64,000 nt of DNA from SSSZ01 sp016790965 (GTDB lineage: Bacteria; Pseudomonadota; Gammaproteobacteria; Burkholderiales; Rhodocyclaceae). The position numbers were made by a program, and so were the translations under genes. Of this stretch, positions 19,233-29,286 are shown piece after piece (positions within the stretch are counted from its first letter, which is position 1; each line of letters starts with the position of its first letter). Location of the stretch: assembly GCA_016790965.1 (NCBI GenBank), contig JAEUNZ010000048.1, positions 55,795 through 119,794 of the forward strand, in the 5' to 3' direction. The notes below the pieces were generated by a model. It was not told where the DNA came from. It ran no database searches and saw only the letters and a list, made by a program, of their open reading frames with translations.

Positions 19233-19286
19233 TCGGTGGCCAGACCGGGCTGCCGACGCGCTGAACCTGTGGCGGAGCCCGCATCC

Positions 19287-19985
19287 ATGCCCGAAATCCG
19301 TAGCAGCGATACCCGCTTACGCATTCTCGATACCGCCGAGGGCCTGTTCATGGCCCAGGGCTATGAAGGAACGTCGATGCGGCAGATTACCGCCGGAGCG
19401 GGGGTCAATCTGGCCGCGGTCAATTACCACTTCGGGTCGAAGGAAGGGCTGTTGCGGGAGGTTTTCCGGCGGCGTCTGGACTGGTTGAACGACGAGCGCT
19501 TGCGCGTGCTCGACGCCATGGAGGCGGCCGCTGGTGCCGCGCCTCTGAAGCCATCTCAGATCGTCGATGCCTTTTTCGGTACCCTTCTGCGCATGGCCGA
19601 CGACGAAGCCCACGGTGGCAGGGTTTTCCTGCGTCTACTCGGCCGTACCCTTACCGAGCCCTCGGAATTCATCCGAGCCTTCCTGGCCAACGAATATTCG
19701 GTCGTGATGGGGCGCTTCACGACGGCGCTGTTCCGTGCCCTTCCGGACGTGCCGAGGGCTGAGATCGTATGGCGATTTCATTTCATGCTCGGCGCGACCT
19801 CCTATGCCATTGCCGGTACCGATACCCTGCGCCTGGTCACCGATTGGCACCTGGATACCCATGCCGAAGAAGGCGCCACCCGTTTGCTGCCGCGCCTCAT
19901 GTCCTTTCTGCTCGGCGGCCTGCGGGCCCCCCTGCCTGGGGGGGATGATCCCGCCCTGCCGCACCCCACTGGAGGTTCGTCATGA
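19287..19985 (+). CDS. TetR-family regulator, PsrA-like, of fatty-acid oxidation
   Basis: The 232-residue protein has an N-terminal TetR DNA-binding domain (LRILDTAEGLFMAQGYEGTS, helix-turn-helix in ITAGAGVNLAAVNYHFGSKEGL) and a C-terminal ligand domain that looks like that of PsrA and related acyl-CoA-responsive repressors. It probably releases DNA when bound to a fatty acyl compound, derepressing beta-oxidation. Its stop overlaps the fadE start (ATGA), so it is the first gene of the cluster, and a palindromic operator lies just upstream. The ATG at 19287 gives the usual short N-terminus; 19227 overlaps the operator and is less likely. Confidence 0.85.
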   Translation: MPEIRSSDTRLRILDTAEGLFMAQGYEGTSMRQITAGAGVNLAAVNYHFGSKEGLLREVFRRRLDWLNDERLRVLDAMEAAAGAAPLKPSQIVDAFFGTLLRMADDEAHGGRVFLRLLGRTLTEPSEFIRAFLANEYSVVMGRFTTALFRALPDVPRAEIVWRFHFMLGATSYAIAGTDTLRLVTDWHLDTHAEEGATRLLPRLMSFLLGGLRAPLPGGDDPALPHPTGGSS

Positions 19986-22330
19986 ACGCGCTGCTCACCG
20001 TACTGGCTATTCTCGCCGCCGGCCTCGCGCTGGTCTTCGGCCTGCCTCCTTTGCGTCGGGTCCTGCTGACCGGGGGGCTGTTTGCCAGCTACCGCAAGGT
20101 GCTGCCTCAGATGTCCGATACCGAGCGAGACGCATTGGAGGCGGGAACCGTGTGGTGGGAGGGAGAACTCTTCCGGGGCGATCCGGATTGGAAAAAACTG
20201 CTCGCCTATCCCAGGCCGGTGCTCACGGCGACGGAGCAGGCCTTCCTCGACCAAGAGGTCAATGAGGCCTGCCGCCTGGTGGAGGACTGGAGCGTGACGC
20301 AGGAGCGCTATGACTTGTCGCCGGAAGCCTGGTGCTACATCAAGGAAAAGGGCTTCCTCGGCATGATCATTCCGAAGCGGTACGGCGGTCTCGAATTCTC
20401 CGCTTTTGCCCACTCTCAGGTGGTCACCCGGCTGTCGAGCCGTTCCTCCGCCCTCGCGGTGTCGGTGATGGTGCCCAATTCCCTGGGACCGGCGGAATTG
20501 CTCCTTCACTACGGCACCGATGAGCAGAAGAACCACTACCTGCCCAGGCTGGCCAAGGGCATCGAGGTGCCGGCCTTCGCCCTCACCAGTCCCTGGGCGG
20601 GTTCGGATGCCGCCGCTATTCCCGATTTCGGCATCGTCTGCCGCGGGCTTTGGCAGGGCAAGGAAGTCCTGGGCATGCGGGTGACCTGGGACAAGCGCTA
20701 CATCACCCTGGCGCCGGTGTGCACCCTGCTCGGTCTGGCCTTCCGACTGTTCGATCCGGACGGCCTGCTGGGCGAAAAGCAGGATGTGGGCATCACCTGC
20801 GCCCTGGTGCCCCGGGACCACCCCGGCGTCGAGATCGGTCGCCGTCACTTCCCCCTCAACGCCATGTTCATGAACGGCCCCACCCGGGGCAAGGAAGTCT
20901 TCATGCCCCTGGATTTCATCATCGGCGGCCCAGCGCGGGCGGGGCAGGGCTGGCGCATGCTCATGGAGTGTCTGGCGGCCGGCCGTTCGATCTCGCTGCC
21001 CTCGTCCAATACGGGCATGGCCCAGATGACGGTGCGGGCGGTGGGCGGCTACGCCAGGGTGCGCAGCCAGTTCAAGACCGCCGTCGGCCGCTTCGAGGGG
21101 GTCGAGGAGGCCTTGACCCGCATGGGCGCCTACACCTACCTCATGGACGCCACCCGCAGGATGACCGCCGGCGCCATCGACCTCGGCGAGAAGCCTTCGG
21201 TGGTCTCGGCCATCGCCAAATACCACGTCACCGAGCGGGGAAGGCAGGTGATCAACGACGGCATGGACGTCATCGGCGGCAAGGGCATCTGCCTGGGCCC
21301 CTCCAACTTCCTCGGCCGCGCCTACCAGCAGATGCCCATCAGCATCACCGTCGAAGGCGCCAACATCCTGACCCGCAGCCTCATCATCTTCGGCCAGGGG
21401 GCGCTGCGCTGCCATCCCTACCTTCTGCCGGAAATGCAGGCCGCCCAGAACCCCGATTCCGAGCAGGGTCTCAGGGATTTCGACGACGCCCTCTGGAAGC
21501 ACGCCGCCTACACCGTGCGCCATGGCTTCCGGGCCTTCTGGCTGGGACTCACCGGGTCCCACTTCGTCCCCGTCGACGCCGACGTCGCCCCGGAAACCCG
21601 CCGCTACTACCAGCAACTGACCCGCTTCTCGTCGGCCTTCTCCTTCCTGTCCGACATCTCCCTCCTGGTCCTCGGCGGCAGCGTCAAGCGGCGGGAGAAG
21701 CTGTCGTCGCGGCTGGGGGACATCCTGTCCGAGATGTACCTCATGTCCGCCGCCCTCAAGCGCTACGAGGACGACGGCCGCCCGGCCGCCGACGCGCCTC
21801 TCCTCCATTGGGCCCTGTGGGACACGATGTACCGGGCGCAGCAGGCCTTCGACGGCGTCGTCGCCAATTTCCCCAATCGTTTCATCGGCCGCTTCCTCCA
21901 CCGCAGCATCTTCCCCTGGGGACATCCCTATGTGGTGCCCTCGGACAATCTCGGACATCGGGTGGCCCGCGTGCTCATCGCGCCGTCGGCGACCCGCGAC
22001 CGGCTGACCGCCGAGACCCATATCCCGACGTCGACGGAGGATCCGGTGGGCGCCATCGAAGCCGCCCTGGCCGCCACCCTGGAGGCGGAACCGATCGAAG
22101 GGAAGATCCGTGAGGCCGAGCGCCAGGGGCGCTTCGCGGGCAATCCGGCGGCCAACGTCCGCGACATCGCCGTCGTCGCCTTCGACGCCGGAGTCATTTC
22201 GGCAGCGGAATTCGAGGTGATGAAGCGCCGCAACGCCCTGCGCGACCGGGTCGTGCGGGTGGACGACTTTCCCTTTGATTTCGGCGCCGCTGCGGCGGCC
22301 CGCGGTGTCGGTTCGCGCCAGGCCGCTTGA
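19982..22330 (+). CDS. fadE: Acyl-CoA dehydrogenase FadE
   Basis: FadE carries out the first, FAD-dependent step of beta-oxidation, turning acyl-CoA into trans-2-enoyl-CoA at the inner membrane. The 782-residue length and an N-terminal hydrophobic helix (3-22) are typical of the FadE subfamily. Core motifs include FLGMIIPKRYGGLEFS, FALTSPWAGSDA, GRSISLPSSNTGMAQ and EGANILTRSLIIFGQGA. It starts with ATGA overlapping the TetR stop, followed after 3 bases by a thiolase gene. A second, different acyl-CoA dehydrogenase closes the same cluster. Confidence 0.95.
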   Translation: MNALLTVLAILAAGLALVFGLPPLRRVLLTGGLFASYRKVLPQMSDTERDALEAGTVWWEGELFRGDPDWKKLLAYPRPVLTATEQAFLDQEVNEACRLVEDWSVTQERYDLSPEAWCYIKEKGFLGMIIPKRYGGLEFSAFAHSQVVTRLSSRSSALAVSVMVPNSLGPAELLLHYGTDEQKNHYLPRLAKGIEVPAFALTSPWAGSDAAAIPDFGIVCRGLWQGKEVLGMRVTWDKRYITLAPVCTLLGLAFRLFDPDGLLGEKQDVGITCALVPRDHPGVEIGRRHFPLNAMFMNGPTRGKEVFMPLDFIIGGPARAGQGWRMLMECLAAGRSISLPSSNTGMAQMTVRAVGGYARVRSQFKTAVGRFEGVEEALTRMGAYTYLMDATRRMTAGAIDLGEKPSVVSAIAKYHVTERGRQVINDGMDVIGGKGICLGPSNFLGRAYQQMPISITVEGANILTRSLIIFGQGALRCHPYLLPEMQAAQNPDSEQGLRDFDDALWKHAAYTVRHGFRAFWLGLTGSHFVPVDADVAPETRRYYQQLTRFSSAFSFLSDISLLVLGGSVKRREKLSSRLGDILSEMYLMSAALKRYEDDGRPAADAPLLHWALWDTMYRAQQAFDGVVANFPNRFIGRFLHRSIFPWGHPYVVPSDNLGHRVARVLIAPSATRDRLTAETHIPTSTEDPVGAIEAALAATLEAEPIEGKIREAERQGRFAGNPAANVRDIAVVAFDAGVISAAEFEVMKRRNALRDRVVRVDDFPFDFGAAAAARGVGSRQAA

Positions 22331-22333
22331 GCG

Positions 22334-23623
22334 ATGTTTGACCCGACCATCCACGTCGTCGACGGCGCCCGCAGCCCCTTCCTCAAGGCGCGCAGCGGAC
22401 CGGGTCCGCTCTCCGCCTCGGACCTCGCCACCCAGGCGGGGCGCGCCTTGCTCCTGCGCCAGCCCTTCCTGCCCACCGACCTGGACGAGGTGATCCTCGG
22501 CTGTGCCGCGCCTTCGCCCGACGAGACCAACATCGGGCGCATGGTCGCCCTGCGCCTGGGTTGTGGCGCCAAGGTGCCGGGCTGGACAGTGATGCGCAAT
22601 TGCGCTTCGGGCATGCAGGCCATCGATTCGGCCATCGCCAACATTCTCTGCGGCCGTTCGCAGCTGGTGCTGGCCGGGGGTGTGGATGCCCTTTCGCGGG
22701 CGCCGCTTCTTTACTCGGACGCGATGGTGCGCTGGTTTGCCGGCATGATGACCCTCAAGTCCCCGGCCGCCAAACTGTGCCACTTCCTCCGGCTACGTCC
22801 CGCCGCGCTACTGTCGCCGGTCATCGGCCTGATGAAGGGACTTACCGACCCGGTGGTCGGACTGCTCATGGGCCAGACCGCGGAAAACCTTGCCTGGCGC
22901 TTCGGCATCAGCCGCCGGCAGATGGACGAATACGCCGTGCAGAGCCACCAGCGCGCCGTGGCCGCGCGGGCGGCGGGGCATTTCGCGGAAATCGTGCCGG
23001 TGGTGGATGGTTCGGGAACGGTCTATCCCGAGGACGACGGCGTGCGGGCCGACGCGAGCCTGGAGGGCATGGCCAAGCTCAAGCCCTTTTTCGACAAGCC
23101 CTACGGGGCGGTCACCGCCGCCAACAGCTCCCAGATCACCGACGGCGCCGCCTGGCTGCTGCTCGCCTCCGACGCCGCCGTGCGCCGGTGGAATCTGAAG
23201 ACCCTCGGCCGCATCGCCGACAGCCACTGGGCGGGCCTCGACCCGGCCCAGATGGGCCTGGGGCCGGTGCATGCCTCGACCCCGCTCCTCGCGCGCAATG
23301 GCCTTGCCCTGCGGGACGTGGCGGCCTGGGAACTGAATGAGGCCTTCGCCGCCCAGGTGTTGGGCTGCCTCGCCGCCTGGGAATCGGACGAGGCCTGCCG
23401 CCAGGAACTGGGCCTGCCGGGAGCTCTGGGTGCTCTCGACCCGGAGCGGCTCAACGTGGACGGCGGGGCCATCGCCCTCGGCCACCCGGTGGGGGCTTCC
23501 GGAGCCCGCATCGTCCTCCATCTGCTCCATGTCCTGCGCCGCCGGGGCGGCGGCCGGGGCATCGCCAGCCTGTGCATCGGCGGCGGATTGGGCGGGGCGA
23601 TGCTGGTGGAGGCGACGCCGTGA
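22334..23623 (+). CDS. Thiolase (acetyl-CoA acyltransferase), FadI-like
   Basis: The 429-residue protein has all thiolase active-site elements: nucleophile Cys90 in MRNCASGMQA, NEAFAAQ, GGAIALGHPVGASGAR and the final Cys in SLCIGGGLGG. It cleaves 3-ketoacyl-CoA to acetyl-CoA and a shortened acyl-CoA. The middle has an unusual hydrophobic insert (~150-185, with RLRPAALLSPVIGLMKG), often seen in FadI-type long-chain thiolases. It lies 3 bases after fadE, and its stop overlaps the GTG start of the next gene. It is the partner of the hydratase/dehydrogenase encoded next. Confidence 0.92.
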   Translation: MFDPTIHVVDGARSPFLKARSGPGPLSASDLATQAGRALLLRQPFLPTDLDEVILGCAAPSPDETNIGRMVALRLGCGAKVPGWTVMRNCASGMQAIDSAIANILCGRSQLVLAGGVDALSRAPLLYSDAMVRWFAGMMTLKSPAAKLCHFLRLRPAALLSPVIGLMKGLTDPVVGLLMGQTAENLAWRFGISRRQMDEYAVQSHQRAVAARAAGHFAEIVPVVDGSGTVYPEDDGVRADASLEGMAKLKPFFDKPYGAVTAANSSQITDGAAWLLLASDAAVRRWNLKTLGRIADSHWAGLDPAQMGLGPVHASTPLLARNGLALRDVAAWELNEAFAAQVLGCLAAWESDEACRQELGLPGALGALDPERLNVDGGAIALGHPVGASGARIVLHLLHVLRRRGGGRGIASLCIGGGLGGAMLVEATP

Positions 23624-25560
23624 CCGATTCCCGGTGTCCCGATCTGCGGCACTGGCGCGTCGGCATCGACGGGGAGGGGATCGCCACCGCAATCCTGGAC
23701 CGGGCCGGCGAGGCCGCCAATGCCCTGTCCCGGGAGGTGATGGACGAATTGGGCCGCATACTCGATGCCTTCGAGCGGCAGCCGCCCCAGGGGGTCATCC
23801 TCCGCTCCGGCAAGGAAGCCGGCTTCGTCGCCGGCGCCGACATCCAGGAATTCGCCCGGATCGATTCTCCGCAAACCGGCCGGGCGCTGATCGAACGGGG
23901 CTGGACGCTCTTCAACCGGCTGGCGGCGGTTCCCTACCCGACGCTGGCCCTGGTGCGCGGCCACTGCCTGGGCGGCGGCCTGGAAATGGCGCTGGCCTGC
24001 CGCTATCTCCTCGCCGTGGACGATCCGGGAACCCGGCTGGGGCTGCCGGAGGTGATGCTCGGCATCTTCCCCGGCTGGGGTGGCATGCTGCGCCTGCCGC
24101 GGCGGGTCGGCCCCGCCGCCGGACTGGATCTGATGCTCACCGGCAAGACCGTCGATGCCCGGCGGGCGAAGCGGATGGGCCTCGCCGACGAATGCGTTCC
24201 CGCGCGGATGATGGAGCCGGCGGCCCGGCAGTTGCTGCTCTCCGGCCGGCCGCGGCGGTCCTTGCCGCTCCTGCAAAGGCTGCTCCAGGGCCCGTTCAAG
24301 GCGGTGGCGGCGGCCAGCGCGCGCAAGCAGGTCGCCCGCAAGGCCGATCCGGAGCACTATCCCGCCCCCTACGCCATCATCGATCTGTGGGCCCAGCACG
24401 GCGGCAATGCGCTGGCGGCACCGCAAATCCTCGACCGCATCGTCGCTTCGCCCACCGCCCGCAATCTGGTCCGCGTCTTCTTCCTGCAGGAGCGGCTCAA
24501 GGGGCTGGCCAAGGCCGCCCACTTCCCGGGCGGGCGCGTCCACGTGGTCGGCGCCGGGGTCATGGGGGGCGACATCGCCGCCTGGTGCGCCCTGCGCGGT
24601 TTCATCGTCAGCTTGCAGGACCAGGACATCGCCCGCATCGCCCCGGCACTCGCCCGCGCCAGAACCCTCTTCGAGCGCCGCCTGCGCGATCCCCTGCGGG
24701 TGCGGGAAGTCTGGGACCGGCTGATCCCCGATCCGGCGGGCGCCGGGGTCGCCCACGCCGATGTGTTGATCGAGGCCATCTTCGAGGATGCGGCGGCCAA
24801 GGCGGCCCTGTTCCGGGCCCTGGAGCCCCGCATGAAGCCGGACGCCATCCTGGCCAGCAATACCTCCAGCCTGCGGCTGGAGGATCTGGCGGGTGCCCTG
24901 GCGCGGCCGGAACGCCTGGTAGGCATCCATTTCTTCAATCCGGTGGCCCTCATGCCCCTGGTGGAAGTGGTGGCAGGGACGCAGAGCGACCCCGCCATCG
25001 TGCAGCGGGCGGCGGCTTTCGTCCGCCGCATCGACAAGCTGCCGCTCCCGGTGACGAGTACGCCGGGCTTTCTGGTCAATGCCGTGCTCGCACCCTACCT
25101 CCGCGAGGCGATGGCCTGCGTGGACGAAGGCCTCGCCCCGGAGTCCGTCGATGCCGCCCTGGTCGCTTTCGGTATGCCCATGGGCCCCATCGAACTCGCC
25201 GATACCGTCGGCCTCGACGTCGCCCTTGCCGCCGGCCGTCAATTGGTGGGCGGCGATCCGCCCCACTGCCTCGCCGAACGGGTCGCCGCCGGGCAGTTGG
25301 GACGCAAGACGGGACAGGGCTTCTACCGCTGGACCGAAGCAGGCCCGGTACGGGGCCAGGGCGCGCCGGCCCCGGCCGGGCTCGCCGACCGCCTCATCGC
25401 GCCCCTCGTCGCGCGGACCCGGGAACTGGTCGCGGCCGGCGTGGTCGCCGATGACGACCTGGCCGATGCCGGCGTGATTTTCGGAACCGGATTCGCGCCC
25501 CACACCGGGGGGCCGCTCAATTTCACCCGCCCCTCGGGCACGTCAAGGAGTACGCCGTGA
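23620..25560 (+). CDS. fadJ: Enoyl-CoA hydratase / 3-hydroxyacyl-CoA dehydrogenase, FadJ-like
   Basis: The 646-residue fusion begins with a crotonase domain (~1-230) having both catalytic Glu residues, in HCLGGGLEMALACR and GLPEVMLGIFPGWGG. A 3-hydroxyacyl-CoA dehydrogenase domain follows: NAD motif HVVGAGVMGGDIA (~307-319), SNTSSLRLEDL and the catalytic His in GIHFFNPVALMPLVE. It hydrates enoyl-CoA and oxidises the product. At 646 residues it is shorter than FadB (about 720), with a reduced C-terminal domain. A GTG start in a GTGA overlap with the thiolase gene is used; its stop overlaps the next GTG. Confidence 0.9.
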   Translation: MTDSRCPDLRHWRVGIDGEGIATAILDRAGEAANALSREVMDELGRILDAFERQPPQGVILRSGKEAGFVAGADIQEFARIDSPQTGRALIERGWTLFNRLAAVPYPTLALVRGHCLGGGLEMALACRYLLAVDDPGTRLGLPEVMLGIFPGWGGMLRLPRRVGPAAGLDLMLTGKTVDARRAKRMGLADECVPARMMEPAARQLLLSGRPRRSLPLLQRLLQGPFKAVAAASARKQVARKADPEHYPAPYAIIDLWAQHGGNALAAPQILDRIVASPTARNLVRVFFLQERLKGLAKAAHFPGGRVHVVGAGVMGGDIAAWCALRGFIVSLQDQDIARIAPALARARTLFERRLRDPLRVREVWDRLIPDPAGAGVAHADVLIEAIFEDAAAKAALFRALEPRMKPDAILASNTSSLRLEDLAGALARPERLVGIHFFNPVALMPLVEVVAGTQSDPAIVQRAAAFVRRIDKLPLPVTSTPGFLVNAVLAPYLREAMACVDEGLAPESVDAALVAFGMPMGPIELADTVGLDVALAAGRQLVGGDPPHCLAERVAAGQLGRKTGQGFYRWTEAGPVRGQGAPAPAGLADRLIAPLVARTRELVAAGVVADDDLADAGVIFGTGFAPHTGGPLNFTRPSGTSRSTP

Positions 25561-27950
25561 AACCCCTTACCGTAAGACAAGCTGCCGTCCTCGGCGCCGG
25601 CGTCATGGGCGCCCAGATCGCCGCCCATCTGGCCAATGCCGGCGTGCCGGTGCTGCTCTTCGACCTGCCCGGGCCGGCCGACAAGAACGCCATCGCCCGC
25701 AAGGCCCTGGACGGCCTGAAGAAACTGCAGCCGGCGCCGCTGGCCTCGCGGGAACGGCTGGCCCTCATCGCGCCGGCCAATTACGACGAAGACCTGCCGG
25801 CCCTGGCCGGGTGCGACCTGATCATCGAGGCCATCGCCGAGCGACTGGACTGGAAGCGCGATCTCTACGCCCGCATCGCGCCCCATCTCGAGCCGGCGGC
25901 GGTGGTGGCTTCCAACACCTCCGGGCTGTCGATCGCCGCCCTGGCCCAGGCGCTGCCGGCAGCGGCCCGCGCCCGCTTCTGCGGCATCCACTTCTTCAAC
26001 CCGCCCCGTTACATGACCCTGGTGGAAATCGTCCCCACCCCGGATACCGACGGGGCGATCCTCGATGCCTTGGAAACTTGGCTGGTGAGCTGCCTGGGCA
26101 AGGGCGTCGTGCGCGCCCTCGACACCCCGAATTTCGTCGCCAACCGCATCGGCGTCTTTTCCATGCTGGCGGTCATGCACCATACCGTCGCCTGCGGCCT
26201 CGGTTTCGACGAAGTCGACGCCCTGACCGGCCCCCTGATCGGCCGTCCCAAGAGCGCCACCTACCGCACCGCCGACGTGGTGGGACTGGACGTGGTCGTC
26301 CATGCCATCCGCACCATGGCGGACACCTTGCCCGACGACCCCTGGCGCCAGCATTTCCGGGTTCCCGACTGGCTGACCGGCCTCGTTTCCCGGGGCGCCC
26401 TGGGGCAGAAGTCCGGGGCCGGCATCTATCGCAAGGAAGGTAAGGCGATTCTCGTCCTCGACCCGGCGGCCGCCGACTTCCGGCCCTCGGCGGGGGAGGT
26501 CGCCGAATCGGTGGCGGACATGCTGAAAACTCCCGACCCGGCGCAGCGTTTTGCCGCGCTGCGGGCCAGCGACCATCCCCAGGCCCGTTTCCTGTGGGCC
26601 ATCTTCCGCGACGTCTTCCATTACGCCGCCGTCCAGTTGGAAGCCATCGCCGACAATGCCCGGGACGTGGATTTCGCGATCCGCTGGGGCTTCGGTTGGA
26701 GCCAGGGGCCCTTCGAAATCTGGCAATCCGCCGGCTGGTCGGCGATTGCCCAGGCGATCGCCGACGACATCGCCGCCGGTCTTGCCTTGGGGAGTACCCC
26801 GCTGCCGGCCTGGGTCTTCGATGGGCGCGCCGGGGTGCACGGGGCCGGGGGATCGTGGTCGCCGCGCCGGGGAGTCGAGGTTCCCCGCTCCAGCCTGCCG
26901 GTCTATCGCCGTCAGCGCTTCCCAGAAGCCTTGCTCGGGGAAGGCCTGCCGGGCCCCGCGGAGAGCGGCGAAACCCTGTACGAGAACGCCGGCGTGCGTC
27001 TCTGGCGCCTGCCGGAGGCGGACCCCGGGATTGGAATCCTGTCGATCAAGTCCCGCATGCACACCCTGGGCATCGAGGTCCTCGAAGGGCTGCACGCCGC
27101 CATCGCCCAGGCCGAGCGCGATCTCGACGGGGCGGTGATCTGGCACGACCCCCCCTTCGCCGTCGGCGCCAACCTCAAGCAGGTGGTCGAAGCTCTGGCT
27201 GGTGGTCAGTTCGACCTCCTGGAGGCGACGGTGGAAAAATTCCAGCGCGCCTCCCAGGCGCTCAAGTACTCCCGGGTGCCGGTGGTCGCCGCGGTGCAGG
27301 GCATGGCGCTGGGAGGCGGCTGCGAATTCCTCATGCACGCCGCTAAACGGGTGCTGGCTCTGGAGAGCTACATCGGGCTGGTCGAGGCGGGAATCGGCGG
27401 CATCCCCGCCGGAGGCGGCTGCAAGGAATTCGCCCTGCGCGCCGCCGAGTGGGCGCGCCGCTCGCCGACTCCCAACGAGGTCTTTCCCTTCCTCCAGAAT
27501 GTCTTCACGCCCATCGCCATGGCCAAGGTCGCCGGCAGCGCCCAGGAAGCCATGGATCTCGGCTTTGTGCGCGAGACCGACACCGTCGTCTTCCATCCCC
27601 GGGAACTCCTCCACGTCGCCCTCGCCGAGGCGCGCGCCCTGGCCGAATCTGGCTACGTCCCGCCGCCGCCGGCCCGCGACGTGCCGGTGGCCGGGCGTAC
27701 CGGGATCGCGACCCTGGAGATGGTGCTCTTGAACATGAAGGCGGGGGGCATGATCTCGGCCCACGACTATCGCGTCGCCCGCTGTGCCGCCGTCGCCCTC
27801 TGTGGCGGCGAGGTGGATGCCGGCAGCCGGGTGGACGAGGAATGGCTCCTCACCACGGAACGCCGCCTCTTCGTCGAACTGCTCAAGACGCCCGAGACCC
27901 AGGCCCGTATCCGCCATATGGTCGACACCGGCAAGCCGTTGAGAAACTAG
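25557..27950 (+). CDS. 3-hydroxyacyl-CoA dehydrogenase / enoyl-CoA hydratase, FadN-like
   Basis: This 797-residue fusion has the opposite domain order from its neighbour. The N-terminal dehydrogenase has the NAD motif AAVLGAGVMGAQIA (9-22), SNTSGLSIAAL and the His in GIHFFNPPRYM, then a dehydrogenase C-terminal domain to ~430. The C-terminal crotonase domain (~490-797) has MALGGGCEFLM and GLVEAGIGGIPAGGG, so both hydratase glutamates are present. This order is that of FadN/HbdA-type proteins. It starts with GTG in a GTGA overlap and is followed by a thiolase gene 59 bases away, its probable partner. Confidence 0.9.
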   Translation: MKPLTVRQAAVLGAGVMGAQIAAHLANAGVPVLLFDLPGPADKNAIARKALDGLKKLQPAPLASRERLALIAPANYDEDLPALAGCDLIIEAIAERLDWKRDLYARIAPHLEPAAVVASNTSGLSIAALAQALPAAARARFCGIHFFNPPRYMTLVEIVPTPDTDGAILDALETWLVSCLGKGVVRALDTPNFVANRIGVFSMLAVMHHTVACGLGFDEVDALTGPLIGRPKSATYRTADVVGLDVVVHAIRTMADTLPDDPWRQHFRVPDWLTGLVSRGALGQKSGAGIYRKEGKAILVLDPAAADFRPSAGEVAESVADMLKTPDPAQRFAALRASDHPQARFLWAIFRDVFHYAAVQLEAIADNARDVDFAIRWGFGWSQGPFEIWQSAGWSAIAQAIADDIAAGLALGSTPLPAWVFDGRAGVHGAGGSWSPRRGVEVPRSSLPVYRRQRFPEALLGEGLPGPAESGETLYENAGVRLWRLPEADPGIGILSIKSRMHTLGIEVLEGLHAAIAQAERDLDGAVIWHDPPFAVGANLKQVVEALAGGQFDLLEATVEKFQRASQALKYSRVPVVAAVQGMALGGGCEFLMHAAKRVLALESYIGLVEAGIGGIPAGGGCKEFALRAAEWARRSPTPNEVFPFLQNVFTPIAMAKVAGSAQEAMDLGFVRETDTVVFHPRELLHVALAEARALAESGYVPPPPARDVPVAGRTGIATLEMVLLNMKAGGMISAHDYRVARCAAVALCGGEVDAGSRVDEEWLLTTERRLFVELLKTPETQARIRHMVDTGKPLRN

Positions 27951-28009
27951 CAGGAAGCCTGGAGGGGGGCGGGCTCTTTCCCCGCCCTCCCGCCAAGAAA
28001 GGAATAGCC

Positions 28010-29209
<1,200 letters not shown>

Positions 29210-29286
29210 CAGGAGTATGCGGCTTGCCCGGCGCCGAGCTTGGGATTAACTTCCCGTCTGAATCATAAGAACAAGGAGGGAGCGGC

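Noticed and set aside
19802..22783. A minus-strand open frame of 993 codons opposite fadE
   Set aside because: It is a shadow of the coding strand; fadE has full family motifs and coupled neighbours.
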